Shown here: positions 42,698-51,884 of the stretch, one piece after another
Layout of the letters: each line of letters starts with the position of its first letter
Position numbering within the stretch: the stretch's first letter is position 1
Assembly: GCA_905199855.1 (NCBI GenBank)
Contig: CAJKHY010000005.1
Location: forward strand, 1-58,792
Direction of reading: 5' to 3'
Source: an uncultured Clostridium sp.
GTDB taxonomy: Bacteria; Bacillota_I; Bacilli_A; RF39; UBA660
DNA length: 58,792 bases
Made by a program: the position numbers and the translations under genes
The notes under the pieces: model-generated
What the model was told of the DNA's origin: nothing
The model's database searches: none
What the model saw: the letters and a program-made list of their open reading frames with translations, nothing else

Positions 42698-45012
42698 TAT
42701 ATATCCTTCCTACGTTTTTTCTTTTTGTTTATCTTATTTTCTTCTTGATTAAATTTAGCATGACTAGCTAAGATAAAATCAACATTACCATTTTCCTTAC
42801 AAGCACCAATTACTTTAACTTCTAAAATATCTCCAATTTGATACCTATTATTTGAACCATACAGTATTTGTGTCTTCTCATCATAATGATAATTACTAGA
42901 AGGTAAATCTTCGATTTTAATCATACCTTCAACCGTATTTTCCAAAGCTACAAAAATTCCATAATTAGTAATACCGCTTATAATACCGACATATTCTTCA
43001 CCAATATGATTTTGCATATATTCAGCCTTTTTCATTTTATCAACATCTCTCTCAAATGAATCAGCATCTCTTTCCTTTTCACTACAATGTGCACATATTT
43101 CTGGCAATTCATTATCCCATTTATTTACTTTTCTCATTATTTCTTCATTAAAGTTTTCATTATAAGACACTTCTATATCTAAAGTTTGCCCCATAGATAT
43201 ACCCCATCTCTTAAGTTTTTCTCTCGTTTCTTTAGGATCATATAAATAATTAAGAAAATCTTTCATAATACGATGTTGTGTCAAATCAGGATATCTTCTA
43301 ATTGGTGAAGTATCATGCGAATAACACTTACTTCCCAAACCAAAATGTCCAATATTGATATTTGAATAAATTGCTTTTGACTGACTTCTAATAGCCATAT
43401 CACTTAAAACTCTAGCATCAGGTCTATCTTTAAGTTCATAAATAAGTCTTTGTAAATCCTTTGCACTAAAATATTCTTTCTTTGGTCCACTAAAAGTAAT
43501 TCCTCTTGCCATTAAAAAATCAATAAAAGATTGTAATCTCAATGGATCAGGTCTATCATGAACTCGGAAAATATCAGGTAAATTATTATTCTCTAAGTTA
43601 CTTGCTACATCTTCATTTCTTAAAATCATAAATACTTCAATAATCTTTTGTCCAGTTCCATCAAGTCTACTTTTTATTTCATAAGGAACTCCTTTTTCAT
43701 CAACTAAAATCTTACACTCATTACTTTCAAACTCAATATATCCTCTTCTTTTCATTTTTTCAAGTAAAACCAAAGACGCTTCACGCATTAATTTCAAATT
43801 ATTAGTTAATTTCTTATAAGTCTCTTCCTCACTATCTTCTAAATTAACACTAGTCTCTACCTCTGGATCATAATCACTTAAATCATTGTCTAAGATTTCA
43901 TTTACTTTTTCATAAGTCATCTTAAGTCTTGAAGTAATAATACTCTCAAAATAAGCATGATCAATAACTTCACCTTTATCATTAAACTCAATATAATCGG
44001 TTGTAGCAAATCTATCTTCCCTTGGATTTAAAGAACATATACCATTAGAAAGTTTTTCTGGTAACATAGGATCAGCACCACCTGGAAAATAGATACTAGT
44101 CCCTCTCTCATAAGCATCTAAATCAATCGGACTATTCTTTTCTACATAATGACTCACATCAGCAATATGAACACCAAGTAGATAATTACCATTAGCTAAC
44201 TTCTTAATCGAAATAGCATCATCAATATCCTTAGTATCGGCGCCATCCATTGTCGTAATAACTTCGCCTCTTAAATCTATTCTTCCTCTTTTTAATTCAC
44301 TAGCAAGTACATCAGGAGTTATTTCATTAGGAATATAATCTAATTGACTAATAGACTCATTAGAAAAATTAGTTGAAAAACCATATTTATATATATAAGA
44401 TTTAATATCATCAAGAGGATTATTAACATGCCCAAGCACTTCTGCCACAACAGGATAAACTTGTTTCTTACTCTGTATTAAATCTACTCTAACGATACTT
44501 CCTATTCCAGCATTACCTAAATTAGCATTATTAATAAGCATATCAGTTGGTCTTTGCTTATTACCAATCTCTCTTAAACGCGTAACACCATTTACATTAT
44601 AAACTTCACAAATAAATTGCCTTGTATTTCTTTTAATAACATTAACAACTCGTCCCTCATGTTTACCACGAAACAAGCCTTTTCTTAATTCAATAGCCAC
44701 GATATCATCATTCATTGCACCGTTTAAGTTCTTTTTATTAACGTAGATATCTTCCATGCCTTCAACTATAATAAAAGCATCTCCTGTACTAGTCATATCA
44801 ACACGACCCTTTAATAGATGACTATCCTCAAATAAACAATACTTATTCTTATTACTTCTATACAAAATACCATTTTCAGTCAAATTGACTAAAGACTTAG
44901 CTAATTTTTCATAATCTTCCTTATCATTTAAATTCAATTTATCATAAAAATCGCTTTCATAAAATGACAAGCCATTACTACTTCTCAATATTTCAATAAT
45001 CTTATCTTCCAT
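42697..45012 (-). CDS. rnr: Ribonuclease R
   Basis: 771 residues. N-terminal HTH, two cold-shock domains, the RNB catalytic domain (DGADTKDIDDAISI with the metal-binding Asp cluster; GTSIYFPGG; TSPIRRYPDLTQHR), an S1 domain (GIISGITNYGIFVALENTVEG) and a basic Lys-rich tail. It degrades structured RNA 3'-5', including with tmRNA-SmpB. Follows secG by 43 bases. Confidence 0.97.
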   Translation of the reverse strand: MEDKIIEILRSSNGLSFYESDFYDKLNLNDKEDYEKLAKSLVNLTENGILYRSNKNKYCLFEDSHLLKGRVDMTSTGDAFIIVEGMEDIYVNKKNLNGAMNDDIVAIELRKGLFRGKHEGRVVNVIKRNTRQFICEVYNVNGVTRLREIGNKQRPTDMLINNANLGNAGIGSIVRVDLIQSKKQVYPVVAEVLGHVNNPLDDIKSYIYKYGFSTNFSNESISQLDYIPNEITPDVLASELKRGRIDLRGEVITTMDGADTKDIDDAISIKKLANGNYLLGVHIADVSHYVEKNSPIDLDAYERGTSIYFPGGADPMLPEKLSNGICSLNPREDRFATTDYIEFNDKGEVIDHAYFESIITSRLKMTYEKVNEILDNDLSDYDPEVETSVNLEDSEEETYKKLTNNLKLMREASLVLLEKMKRRGYIEFESNECKILVDEKGVPYEIKSRLDGTGQKIIEVFMILRNEDVASNLENNNLPDIFRVHDRPDPLRLQSFIDFLMARGITFSGPKKEYFSAKDLQRLIYELKDRPDARVLSDMAIRSQSKAIYSNINIGHFGLGSKCYSHDTSPIRRYPDLTQHRIMKDFLNYLYDPKETREKLKRWGISMGQTLDIEVSYNENFNEEIMRKVNKWDNELPEICAHCSEKERDADSFERDVDKMKKAEYMQNHIGEEYVGIISGITNYGIFVALENTVEGMIKIEDLPSSNYHYDEKTQILYGSNNRYQIGDILEVKVIGACKENGNVDFILASHAKFNQEENKINKKKKRRKDI

Positions 45013-45055
45013 TTATACCTCCAAAATTACATAATAAAAAGACTTACATAGTAAG

Positions 45056-45268
45056 CTAAAGTGACATAAACAAACATATCACGAAAAAGGCAATGCCCAT
45101 GAACATCGTAAGTCTACTCATAAATAGTTCTCCGCCTCTTTCTTTTCTATTTGAAAAAAGATCTGAATTACCACCTTGTATTATTTGAGAAGCTGCTTCT
45201 GCCTTAGAACTTTGTAATAATACAAGAATAATTAATAAAATTGATACTATAATTAATAGAGTTTCCAT
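45056..45268 (-). CDS. secG: Preprotein translocase subunit SecG
   Basis: 70 residues with two membrane segments (about 2-20 and 50-70) joined by the SecG loop LLQSSKAEAASQIIQGGNSDLFSNRK-type sequence. Accessory subunit of SecYEG. First gene of secG-rnr-capA-smpB-trxA-FTR. RBS AAGGAGGG. Confidence 0.95.
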   Translation of the reverse strand: METLLIIVSILLIILVLLQSSKAEAASQIIQGGNSDLFSNRKERGGELFMSRLTMFMGIAFFVICLFMSL

Positions 45269-45290
45269 AACATCCCTCCTTGTGAATTTA

Positions 45291-45296
45291 TTATAC
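45291..45296 (-). promoter_or_regulatory. secG promoter
   Basis: Extended -10: ATGGTATAAT around 45290-45298, with no good -35 box. Confidence 0.65.
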
Positions 45297-45380
45297 CATA
45301 CTTTTTATATATTTTATTACTTTTTTACTATTTATTTTACTTTATTTTTATATTATAATTAATGTGAAAGGAAAAATATT

Positions 45381-46241
45381 ATGAATATTAGTAATGAATG
45401 GAATGATTATGAAATAATAGCTTCAGGAAATGGCGAGAAATTAGAACGCTTTGGCAATGTCATTTTAAGAAGACCCGATCCTCAAATAGTATGGAAAAAA
45501 ACCGAAAACCCAGCATGGCATAAATATGATGGATATTACCATAGAAGTAATCTTGGTGGAGGATACTGGGAATTTAGAAAAAAATTAAGCGATTATTGGA
45601 CTATCAATTACAAAAATCTAACTTTTAAAATATCCCCAACAAACTTTAAACACACTGGACTTTTCCCTGAACAAGCCACGAACTGGGACTATATTATGAA
45701 TAAAATTAAAGAACGAAAAGGAAAAGAAACCAGAGTATTAAACTTATTCGCTTATACTGGAGCAGCCTCAATGGCCGCTTCATCCTCTGGAGCCACAGAA
45801 GTTGTTCATGTTGATTCATCTAAAGGTATGAATGAATGGGCCAAAGAAAATATGCACCTATGCAAACTAGATAATAATAAAATTAGATTTATTCAAGATG
45901 ATTGCTTAAAATTTTTAGAAAAAGAAAAAAGACGCGGTCGAACATATCATGCTGTTATCATGGATCCCCCTAGTTATGGAAGAGGTCCAAATAAAGAGGT
46001 GTGGCGTTTTGAAGACAACGTTTATGAATTACTAAATAAAACAAAAGACATTTTAGATGAAGATTTTTCATTTCTTTTAATCAATTCTTATACAACAGGA
46101 GTATCACATATATCTTTATATAATCTTTTAAAACAAACATTTCCAAGTTATAAAATAGAAACAGGAGAAATTGGTTTACCAATTAAAGAAAATAATCTTA
46201 TTTTACCCGCAGGTATTTATGGAAAAGTTACCAAAAATTAA
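45381..46241 (+). CDS. SAM-dependent methyltransferase (RlmI/RlmK-like)
   Basis: 286 residues. Class I methyltransferase: SAM-binding LNLFAYTGAASMAAS, acidic VVHVDSSKGMNEWA, and catalytic IMDPPSYGRGP (N/DPPY type). An N-terminal beta region carries RPDPQIVWKK and FPEQATNWDYI. The family acts on rRNA cytosine or guanine; the exact position is unknown. No PUA domain is visible. RBS AAAGGAAAA. The next gene overlaps its end by 23 bases, so two RNA modification enzymes are coupled. Confidence 0.87.
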   Translation: MNISNEWNDYEIIASGNGEKLERFGNVILRRPDPQIVWKKTENPAWHKYDGYYHRSNLGGGYWEFRKKLSDYWTINYKNLTFKISPTNFKHTGLFPEQATNWDYIMNKIKERKGKETRVLNLFAYTGAASMAASSSGATEVVHVDSSKGMNEWAKENMHLCKLDNNKIRFIQDDCLKFLEKEKRRGRTYHAVIMDPPSYGRGPNKEVWRFEDNVYELLNKTKDILDEDFSFLLINSYTTGVSHISLYNLLKQTFPSYKIETGEIGLPIKENNLILPAGIYGKVTKN

Positions 46242-46902
46242 TATTTTATATGAAGATAATCATTTACTCGTGGTCATTAAACCAAAAAATATTCCTGTCC
46301 AAAAAGATAAAAGCAATGATACTGATTTACTCAGTATTTTAAAAGATTATTTAAAAGAAAAATATCATAAAAATGGTGATGCTTATTTAGGATTAGTCCA
46401 TCGATTAGATCGCCCTGTTTCCGGAATTATGGTTTTCGCAAAAACTTCTAAATCCGCTAAAAGATTATCTGAGCAAATAAGAAAAAATGAAATATACAAA
46501 GAATATACAGCAGTTACGATAGGTAAGATACCTAAAAAAGGAACATTAAAAGACTATTTAATCAAAGATAATAAAACTAATATAACTAAAGTTACTAATA
46601 AAGAACATGGTAAAGAAGCTAGACTAGATTATGAAATATTAGCCACCAAAAACAACATGAATCTTGTCAAAATAAATCTTCATACAGGTAGATCACACCA
46701 AATAAGGGTACAATTTTCTAACATTAATTCTCCTCTTTATGGTGATATGAAATATAATAAAAATACAAAAAAAGGTGAAAGCATCGCCCTATTTGCAAAT
46801 AAAATAACATTTATTCATCCTACTACCAAAGAAACTTTAACTTTTTCTTCTCCTTATCCTAACACTTATCCATACAATATTTTTACAAAAAAAAAGACTT
46901 AA
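46219..46902 (+). CDS. RluA-family pseudouridine synthase
   Basis: About 227 residues. The catalytic motif is GLVHRLDRPVSGIMVFAKT with the active Asp in HRLDR; LVKINLHTGRSHQIRVQF and SPLYGDMKY complete the family pattern. No S4 domain, as in RluA/TruC. It converts uridine to pseudouridine in rRNA or tRNA; the site is unknown. ATG 46219 (MEKLPKINILYEDNHLL) has AGGT upstream; the longer frame from 46171 would run deep into the methyltransferase gene. Confidence 0.92.
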   Translation: MEKLPKINILYEDNHLLVVIKPKNIPVQKDKSNDTDLLSILKDYLKEKYHKNGDAYLGLVHRLDRPVSGIMVFAKTSKSAKRLSEQIRKNEIYKEYTAVTIGKIPKKGTLKDYLIKDNKTNITKVTNKEHGKEARLDYEILATKNNMNLVKINLHTGRSHQIRVQFSNINSPLYGDMKYNKNTKKGESIALFANKITFIHPTTKETLTFSSPYPNTYPYNIFTKKKT

Positions 46903-46930
46903 GTATAAAATAACTTAAATCTTTTTTTGC
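46889..46930 (+). terminator. Terminator after pseudouridine synthase
   Basis: Imperfect arms AGACTTAAGT/ACTTAAATCT with a T7 run. Confidence 0.75.
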
Positions 46931-46964
46931 ATTTTATGTTTCATTTTAGTGAGAAAATACATAA

Positions 46965-46986
46965 GAAAAAAAGCCAAAAAATGGCT
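46965..46986 (-). terminator. Terminator of GerE-like gene
   Basis: Arms AGCCA (46972-46976) and TGGCT (46982-46986) with a minus-strand T7 run. Confidence 0.8.
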
Positions 46987-46989
46987 ATT

Positions 46990-47196
46990 TTATAAAGAAA
47001 TTACTTTTAATTTAATTAATTCTATCACAGCTTGTGCTCTGCCCTTAACACCTAGTTTTTGCATAGCATTTGATATGTGATTTCTAACAGTCTTTTCACT
47101 TATTCCTAGTTCATCAGCAATTTCTTTAGTAGTCTTATTTTTAACTAGTAACATAAATACTTCTTTTTCTCTTTTCGTAAGTATACTCTTGCTCAT
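46990..47196 (-). CDS. GerE-like LuxR-family DNA-binding protein
   Basis: 68 residues that are only a LuxR-type HTH: LTKREKEVFMLLVKNKTTKEIADELGISEKTVRNHISNAMQKLGV. Stand-alone domains of this length in Bacilli are typified by GerE, the late mother-cell regulator of coat genes. With CotE and SpoIIIAH homologues in the same window a sporulation role is plausible, but short LuxR proteins exist elsewhere. RBS GTGAGG. A CCCTATAGGG palindrome lies just upstream and could be an operator. Confidence 0.85.
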   Translation of the reverse strand: MSKSILTKREKEVFMLLVKNKTTKEIADELGISEKTVRNHISNAMQKLGVKGRAQAVIELIKLKVISL

Positions 47197-47293
47197 AAAT
47201 TCCTCACTTCCCTATAGGGTGGTTATATTCATTCATATTATTTTATGTATAAATATAATTAAAGTGAGTTTAAATACCTAGAAATATCTATAT

Positions 47294-47794
47294 TTATTGA
47301 AATTTTACTGAAATATACATCTTATCATCAAATTGATTTTGAATAGTACGCATAATATTGTTAGCAAGGGAAGCTGATGTATCAGTACTTTCCACCACAA
47401 CTCTTATTTGATCATTATCTATTTTAATAAACGAACCTAAGTTATAAGTACTTTTAATTAAGTCTTCTAATTTTTCCTCTTTACCTTTTAATTGATTAAG
47501 TAATTTTAATTCTTCAAAAGCACTATTTTTTTCATCAACTGATACATCAGTATTAGTTAATACTTGCTTTAAAACATCCATTTCTTGTTTTAATTGATTA
47601 TCTGCTTCAACACGAAGTGATGTTAAAATATCACTTTCTTTAACACTTATATTTTTATCGCTATCATTATTGTTTATAGTCACTTTACCATTTCCTGTTA
47701 CTAATAATTCACTTGGCATAGTTACATAATAAACACTTAATACTAAAACTAAACTAAACAATGTTAAAAACCACAAATTCTTTTTATTTATCAT
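47294..47794 (-). CDS. spoIIIAH: SpoIIIAH-like protein
   Basis: 166 residues. N-terminal membrane segment in NLWFLTLFSLVLVLSVYYVTMP, which closely follows the SpoIIIAH opening, then an acidic linker, a coiled stretch with SLRVEADNQLKQEMDVLKQVL, and a C-terminal ring-forming domain (FIKIDNDQIRVVVESTDTSASLANNIMRTI). SpoIIIAH bridges mother cell and forespore with SpoIIQ. The other spoIIIA genes are not adjacent here. RBS GAGGG. Confidence 0.85.
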   Translation of the reverse strand: MINKKNLWFLTLFSLVLVLSVYYVTMPSELLVTGNGKVTINNNDSDKNISVKESDILTSLRVEADNQLKQEMDVLKQVLTNTDVSVDEKNSAFEELKLLNQLKGKEEKLEDLIKSTYNLGSFIKIDNDQIRVVVESTDTSASLANNIMRTIQNQFDDKMYISVKFQ

Positions 47795-47877
47795 ATATTC
47801 CCTCTTTTCTTATCTAATAAAATATATTAGTCTTTGAAAAAAATATGAATAAAAAGCCAAAAAAAAATAACTGCTTA

Positions 47878-48066
47878 CTACTCAGTTACTTTCTCTTTTG
47901 AAGTTCTTTCTACTCCCTTATAAAATCCACATTTTGGACAAACTCTATGTGGTCTTATCATTTCACCACAGTTAGAACACTTAACAAGTCCGTTTGCTTC
48001 AATTTTATAATGAGTTCTTCTCATATTTTTTCTAGTTTTACTAACTTTTCTAAATGGTACAGCCAT
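47878..48066 (-). CDS. rpmF: 50S ribosomal protein L32
   Basis: 62 residues. MAVPFRKVSKTRKNMRRTH opening and a Cys4 zinc site (CSNCGE and CPKCG). Starts 4 bases after yceD, the conserved yceD-rpmF pairing. Confidence 0.97.
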   Translation of the reverse strand: MAVPFRKVSKTRKNMRRTHYKIEANGLVKCSNCGEMIRPHRVCPKCGFYKGVERTSKEKVTE

Positions 48067-48070
48067 GTTA

Positions 48071-48562
48071 TCACTCCTTCCTTTGATTAAATAATTCTTT
48101 TAAACTTGATAAACTCTTATTTATAGTTTCTAGTTCATCTTCAGTAATAACCTTCCAATTATCACCACTCAATTTTGGATTTTGACCAGTTTTCCTTACT
48201 TTAGAAGGAACCTCCAACAAAATATTTTGCCACAAAAAGGGAAATATATCAAGTGAATTATTAATAATTTTTAAATTATTTTCTAAATCATCACTAAATT
48301 CCATAAACTTTTCATCAATTTTAATGTCAAAATCATAATCAACATCTTCCAAAGTCATATCATCAGATAAAACCATAGTTCCTTGAATACTACCACTAAG
48401 GGTATACATTTCATCATTTTTTGAGATATTGCCAACAAAAGAAGTATTTTTTATATTTCTAATATTTGTATTTTTTAATTTTTCTTCTTCAATTTCAAGT
48501 GGCATATCAATATTAATAAGGTTATCTTTGCTAGTAAGTAATGAAGTTAAATCAATGTTCAC
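48071..48562 (-). CDS. YceD (DUF177) family protein
   Basis: 163 residues. Diverged but recognisable YceD/DUF177: GSIQGTMVLSDDMTLEDV..., YDFDIKIDEKF, and NSLDIFPFLWQNILLEVPSKV. The family is always linked to rpmF and is implicated in 23S rRNA or L32 accumulation. The Cys usual in some members are absent. Confidence 0.9.
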   Translation of the reverse strand: MNIDLTSLLTSKDNLINIDMPLEIEEEKLKNTNIRNIKNTSFVGNISKNDEMYTLSGSIQGTMVLSDDMTLEDVDYDFDIKIDEKFMEFSDDLENNLKIINNSLDIFPFLWQNILLEVPSKVRKTGQNPKLSGDNWKVITEDELETINKSLSSLKELFNQRKE

Positions 48563-48577
48563 TTTTGCATCACCACA

Positions 48578-49870
48578 CTAATTATAACCTAAATCTTCTT
48601 TTTTTTCAACTATTACAATACTTTTATTTTTTAAATTTAATTGCTTTATAACTTCTAACATATCCTTATAATTTAATTTATCTATTATTTCAAATATTTT
48701 TTCCTCAAGTTTATGTTCATAAATTACACTATCTAAGATAAAATTATTTATGGCTATAATATTATTGAAAATAAACATTTGATTACTTAAATATACTTTT
48801 TTCTTTCTTTCAAAATCTTTTAGAGTAATAGTTATATTATCTAAAACTTTATCTATTTCTTCAATTAGTGTTTCATAATTTTGAGTTTCATTTACTAAAG
48901 ATACTATGATATGCTCATTAGCATTTAGTAATTCTACATGAATATTATTAATAATTATACCATTTTCTTTTAGTTTACTAGATAAGTTTGAAGTATCACC
49001 AAATAAATAATTAAATAATAAAGATAAATAATAATATAATTCTCTACCCTTGATATTGAAAGAAGATATTGGTATTTTAATATTGTATGCTATCTTTTGA
49101 ATCTCTGTATTCATATTAATAATATCTTTTACTTTAGCTACTTTATCTGGTTCTTCATATTTTTTCATTTTTATTGATTTTATTTCATTAAATTTTTTAT
49201 TACTTTGATTTTCTTTTATAATTTCAATTATCCTTTCAGGATTAAAATTTCCTGTAATTATCATAAACATATTTGAAGGATGATAAAAAGTATAATAACA
49301 GTCATATAATAAATCCTTATCTATTTTTTCTATATCACTTAATTCTCCTCCAATAGATTCTTTATAAGGATTATTGATAAAAACATTTTGATTAATTTTT
49401 TCATAAAGTACATCTATAGGACTATCTTTATACATTTTAATTTCTTCACCAATAATACCACGTTCAACTAAAACATTTTCATCCGTAAAATAAGGTGATT
49501 GAACATAATCAAGTAAATAGCAAATATTCTCTTCTAAATTGTTGGGTCCTTCAAATTCGTATGATGTGTATTTATGAGATGTTTGAGCATTATAATTAGT
49601 ACCACTTTGAGAAAAAAATTCAGAAGGCTCAATTCCTTTTTCTTGAGCAAAAAGCTTATGTTCTAAGAAATGAGCTACCCCATTTGGTATTCTAACCATT
49701 TTATTCTTATTATAAGGAATAAATTCATTATTAATCGAACCAAAATGAGAAGTTAAAGTTACATAGTTATTATGAATGTTATTTTTAGGATACATATATA
49801 CTTCTAAACCATTATCTAACTTTTCAAAATAAACTTTTTCTTCTACTTTCAAAATATTAATCGTTTTCAT
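48578..49870 (-). CDS. ymfH: M16-family metallopeptidase (YmfH-like)
   Basis: 430 residues. The zinc site HFLEH is at about 67-71 in GVAHFLEHKLFAQE, with a distal Glu in GIIGEEIKMYKDSP, so this subunit appears catalytically competent. It pairs with the following YmfF-like subunit. The start overlaps the ymfF stop by 14 bases. Confidence 0.9.
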   Translation of the reverse strand: MKTINILKVEEKVYFEKLDNGLEVYMYPKNNIHNNYVTLTSHFGSINNEFIPYNKNKMVRIPNGVAHFLEHKLFAQEKGIEPSEFFSQSGTNYNAQTSHKYTSYEFEGPNNLEENICYLLDYVQSPYFTDENVLVERGIIGEEIKMYKDSPIDVLYEKINQNVFINNPYKESIGGELSDIEKIDKDLLYDCYYTFYHPSNMFMIITGNFNPERIIEIIKENQSNKKFNEIKSIKMKKYEEPDKVAKVKDIINMNTEIQKIAYNIKIPISSFNIKGRELYYYLSLLFNYLFGDTSNLSSKLKENGIIINNIHVELLNANEHIIVSLVNETQNYETLIEEIDKVLDNITITLKDFERKKKVYLSNQMFIFNNIIAINNFILDSVIYEHKLEEKIFEIIDKLNYKDMLEVIKQLNLKNKSIVIVEKKEDLGYN

Positions 49871-51128
49871 TTATATCACCTTCTAGTATATAAATAGTAT
49901 CCATTTTAATTTTTTTAGCGATGTTAACAACATCCTCTTTAGTAATATTAGAATACTTTTTTATTTTAATATCCAAATTATCAGCATTAACTAAACTTTG
50001 AGCATAATAATTATTAATAATGCCCGTATTAGAATCCTCACTCACTTCAATCGCGGAAATTATTGTTTGAATTGCATTGTTTAAATCCTCATCACTAAAA
50101 ATTCCCTTTCCCATTTTATTTAATGTATCCTTAATTAATTTAATAGCCATATTTATTTTACTAGAATTAACTCCCGCATATATAATAGCAATATTATCAT
50201 AAAATTGACTGAATGAATTAATATAATAAGCAAGACTATGTTTTTCCCTAATAGTATTAAATAACATAGAGTTACCTCCACCACCCAAGATTTCATTATA
50301 CACTCTTAAAACATATTTTCTTTCATAATCTGTCATATTACTAATTCTAAGTCCTATTGCTAATTTACTTTGATTAACATTATCTTTCTCAATAATCTTC
50401 TTTACTTTTTTTCTAGGTAATATGTTAGGTAATAAAATATCATTTTTTACTTTTTTATATGTATTTACTTTGAAGTTATTAGTAAAATATTCTCTTATTC
50501 TTTCACTATCTACCTCTCCAACTACTAAAATATCTACCAAATCATTAGTTAACACCTTTTTATAATATTCATATAAACTTTCAGGAGTTATACTATCTAA
50601 TTCCTCTATTTTTCCAAAAGGATTAAAAGAATAAGGCATATTATGATTCATTACTTCTAATACTTTGATTATTGAATATTTAGTTTTATTATCCTTAATG
50701 GAGTTAATGCTTTTTCTCAAAACATTAGTAACAACATTAAAACTTGTTTGATCAAACTTATTATCTTGAACATTTGGTTTAAATAATAAATTCATAAAGA
50801 AATCTAAAGAATATTCATTCATATTTTTTTCAGTATATTTTTCGTTTAAAAATTCTAAATTAAACGACAATATTGAATAATTACCTACACGACTACTTAA
50901 AGAAGAAACTTTTAAATCATATAAATTCTCACTTTCAATAATTAAATCTTTTTCTTTAGGATAATCTTTACATGAATTTAAAAGAATCATTTTTAAAATA
51001 TTTCTAATAGTTATCTCATTTTCTAAAGATTTTGTTCTAAAATTAACTGTTACTTTAATTGTTTTAAACTTATTAGTATTTATAATATGAAGATTATATG
51101 CTCCATAAGAATATTTTTCATAATTCAT
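49857..51128 (-). CDS. ymfF: M16-family inactive subunit (YmfF-like)
   Basis: 423 residues with the M16 fold but without an HxxEH motif in the N-terminal region (LENEITIRNILKMIL stands where it would be). The second half has the RLxRG-type region GGGNSMLFNTIREKHSLAYYINSF. It is presumably the regulatory partner of the active subunit; in Bacillus the pair lies by spoIIIE, and here ftsK is 1.7 kb away. Confidence 0.9.
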   Translation of the reverse strand: MNYEKYSYGAYNLHIINTNKFKTIKVTVNFRTKSLENEITIRNILKMILLNSCKDYPKEKDLIIESENLYDLKVSSLSSRVGNYSILSFNLEFLNEKYTEKNMNEYSLDFFMNLLFKPNVQDNKFDQTSFNVVTNVLRKSINSIKDNKTKYSIIKVLEVMNHNMPYSFNPFGKIEELDSITPESLYEYYKKVLTNDLVDILVVGEVDSERIREYFTNNFKVNTYKKVKNDILLPNILPRKKVKKIIEKDNVNQSKLAIGLRISNMTDYERKYVLRVYNEILGGGGNSMLFNTIREKHSLAYYINSFSQFYDNIAIIYAGVNSSKINMAIKLIKDTLNKMGKGIFSDEDLNNAIQTIISAIEVSEDSNTGIINNYYAQSLVNADNLDIKIKKYSNITKEDVVNIAKKIKMDTIYILEGDINEND

Positions 51129-51172
51129 ATATTATCGCCTCGCTTCTTTTATTATATGTAAATATAACTCTT

Positions 51173-51877
51173 TTATAATTTTTTTAAAGTTTCTAAAGAT
51201 AAAATTATCATCTTATCTAATCCTTTCTCTCTATCTTCACTAGATAATTTTTCATTATCATAGAATAAATCTGTTACTGTTAATAATGCTGTAGCTTCTT
51301 TTTTTAATAGTTTAGCATTACAAAAAAGGGCAAATGTTTCCATCTCTACTCCTTCTATATTATATTTATTTTCTAATCTTTGATAATCAATATTTTCATA
51401 GAAAATATCACTTGAATATACTGTTCCTTCTTTAATATTTATATCTATATTTTTTGCTACTTCTTTTATAACATCATTTAGAAAATTAGAAGAAGCAATA
51501 GTATTAAAATGTTTATTTAGTATTATACCATAATTTGAATTACTATAACTATTATTAACTAAAAAGACATCATTAAGTTTTAAATTTTCAGTATAACTAC
51601 CCATACTACCTATTCTTATTATATATGACACATCAAAATTTTTAAACAATTCATAAGAATAAATACCCATACTAGGATTACCCATACTAGACGGGAAAAC
51701 GGTTACTAGTTTATTATCATAGTAACCGGTGTAAGCTGTCATACCTCTCACTTTATTAACTATTTTATAATCTTTTAAGTAAGTTTCAGCTATATACTGA
51801 GCCCTTTTAGGATCTCCTGGCATAAGAACTAAAGGAGCAATATCTTCTTTTTTAGATTCTATATGTATTGTACTCAT
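51173..51877 (-). CDS. deoD: Purine nucleoside phosphorylase (DeoD type)
   Basis: 234 residues, hexameric DeoD class: PLVLMPGDPKRAQYIAETYL, GMTAYTGYYDNKLVTVFPSSMGNPSMGIYSYEL, IRIGSMGSY and VEMETFALF. Phosphorolysis of purine (deoxy)nucleosides in salvage. The family's RIGTCG segment appears as RIGSMGS. A downstream catalytic Asp is present in LTVTDLFY (usual SD becomes TD). Confidence 0.93.
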   Translation of the reverse strand: MSTIHIESKKEDIAPLVLMPGDPKRAQYIAETYLKDYKIVNKVRGMTAYTGYYDNKLVTVFPSSMGNPSMGIYSYELFKNFDVSYIIRIGSMGSYTENLKLNDVFLVNNSYSNSNYGIILNKHFNTIASSNFLNDVIKEVAKNIDINIKEGTVYSSDIFYENIDYQRLENKYNIEGVEMETFALFCNAKLLKKEATALLTVTDLFYDNEKLSSEDREKGLDKMIILSLETLKKL

Positions 51878-51884
51878 AAACCAC

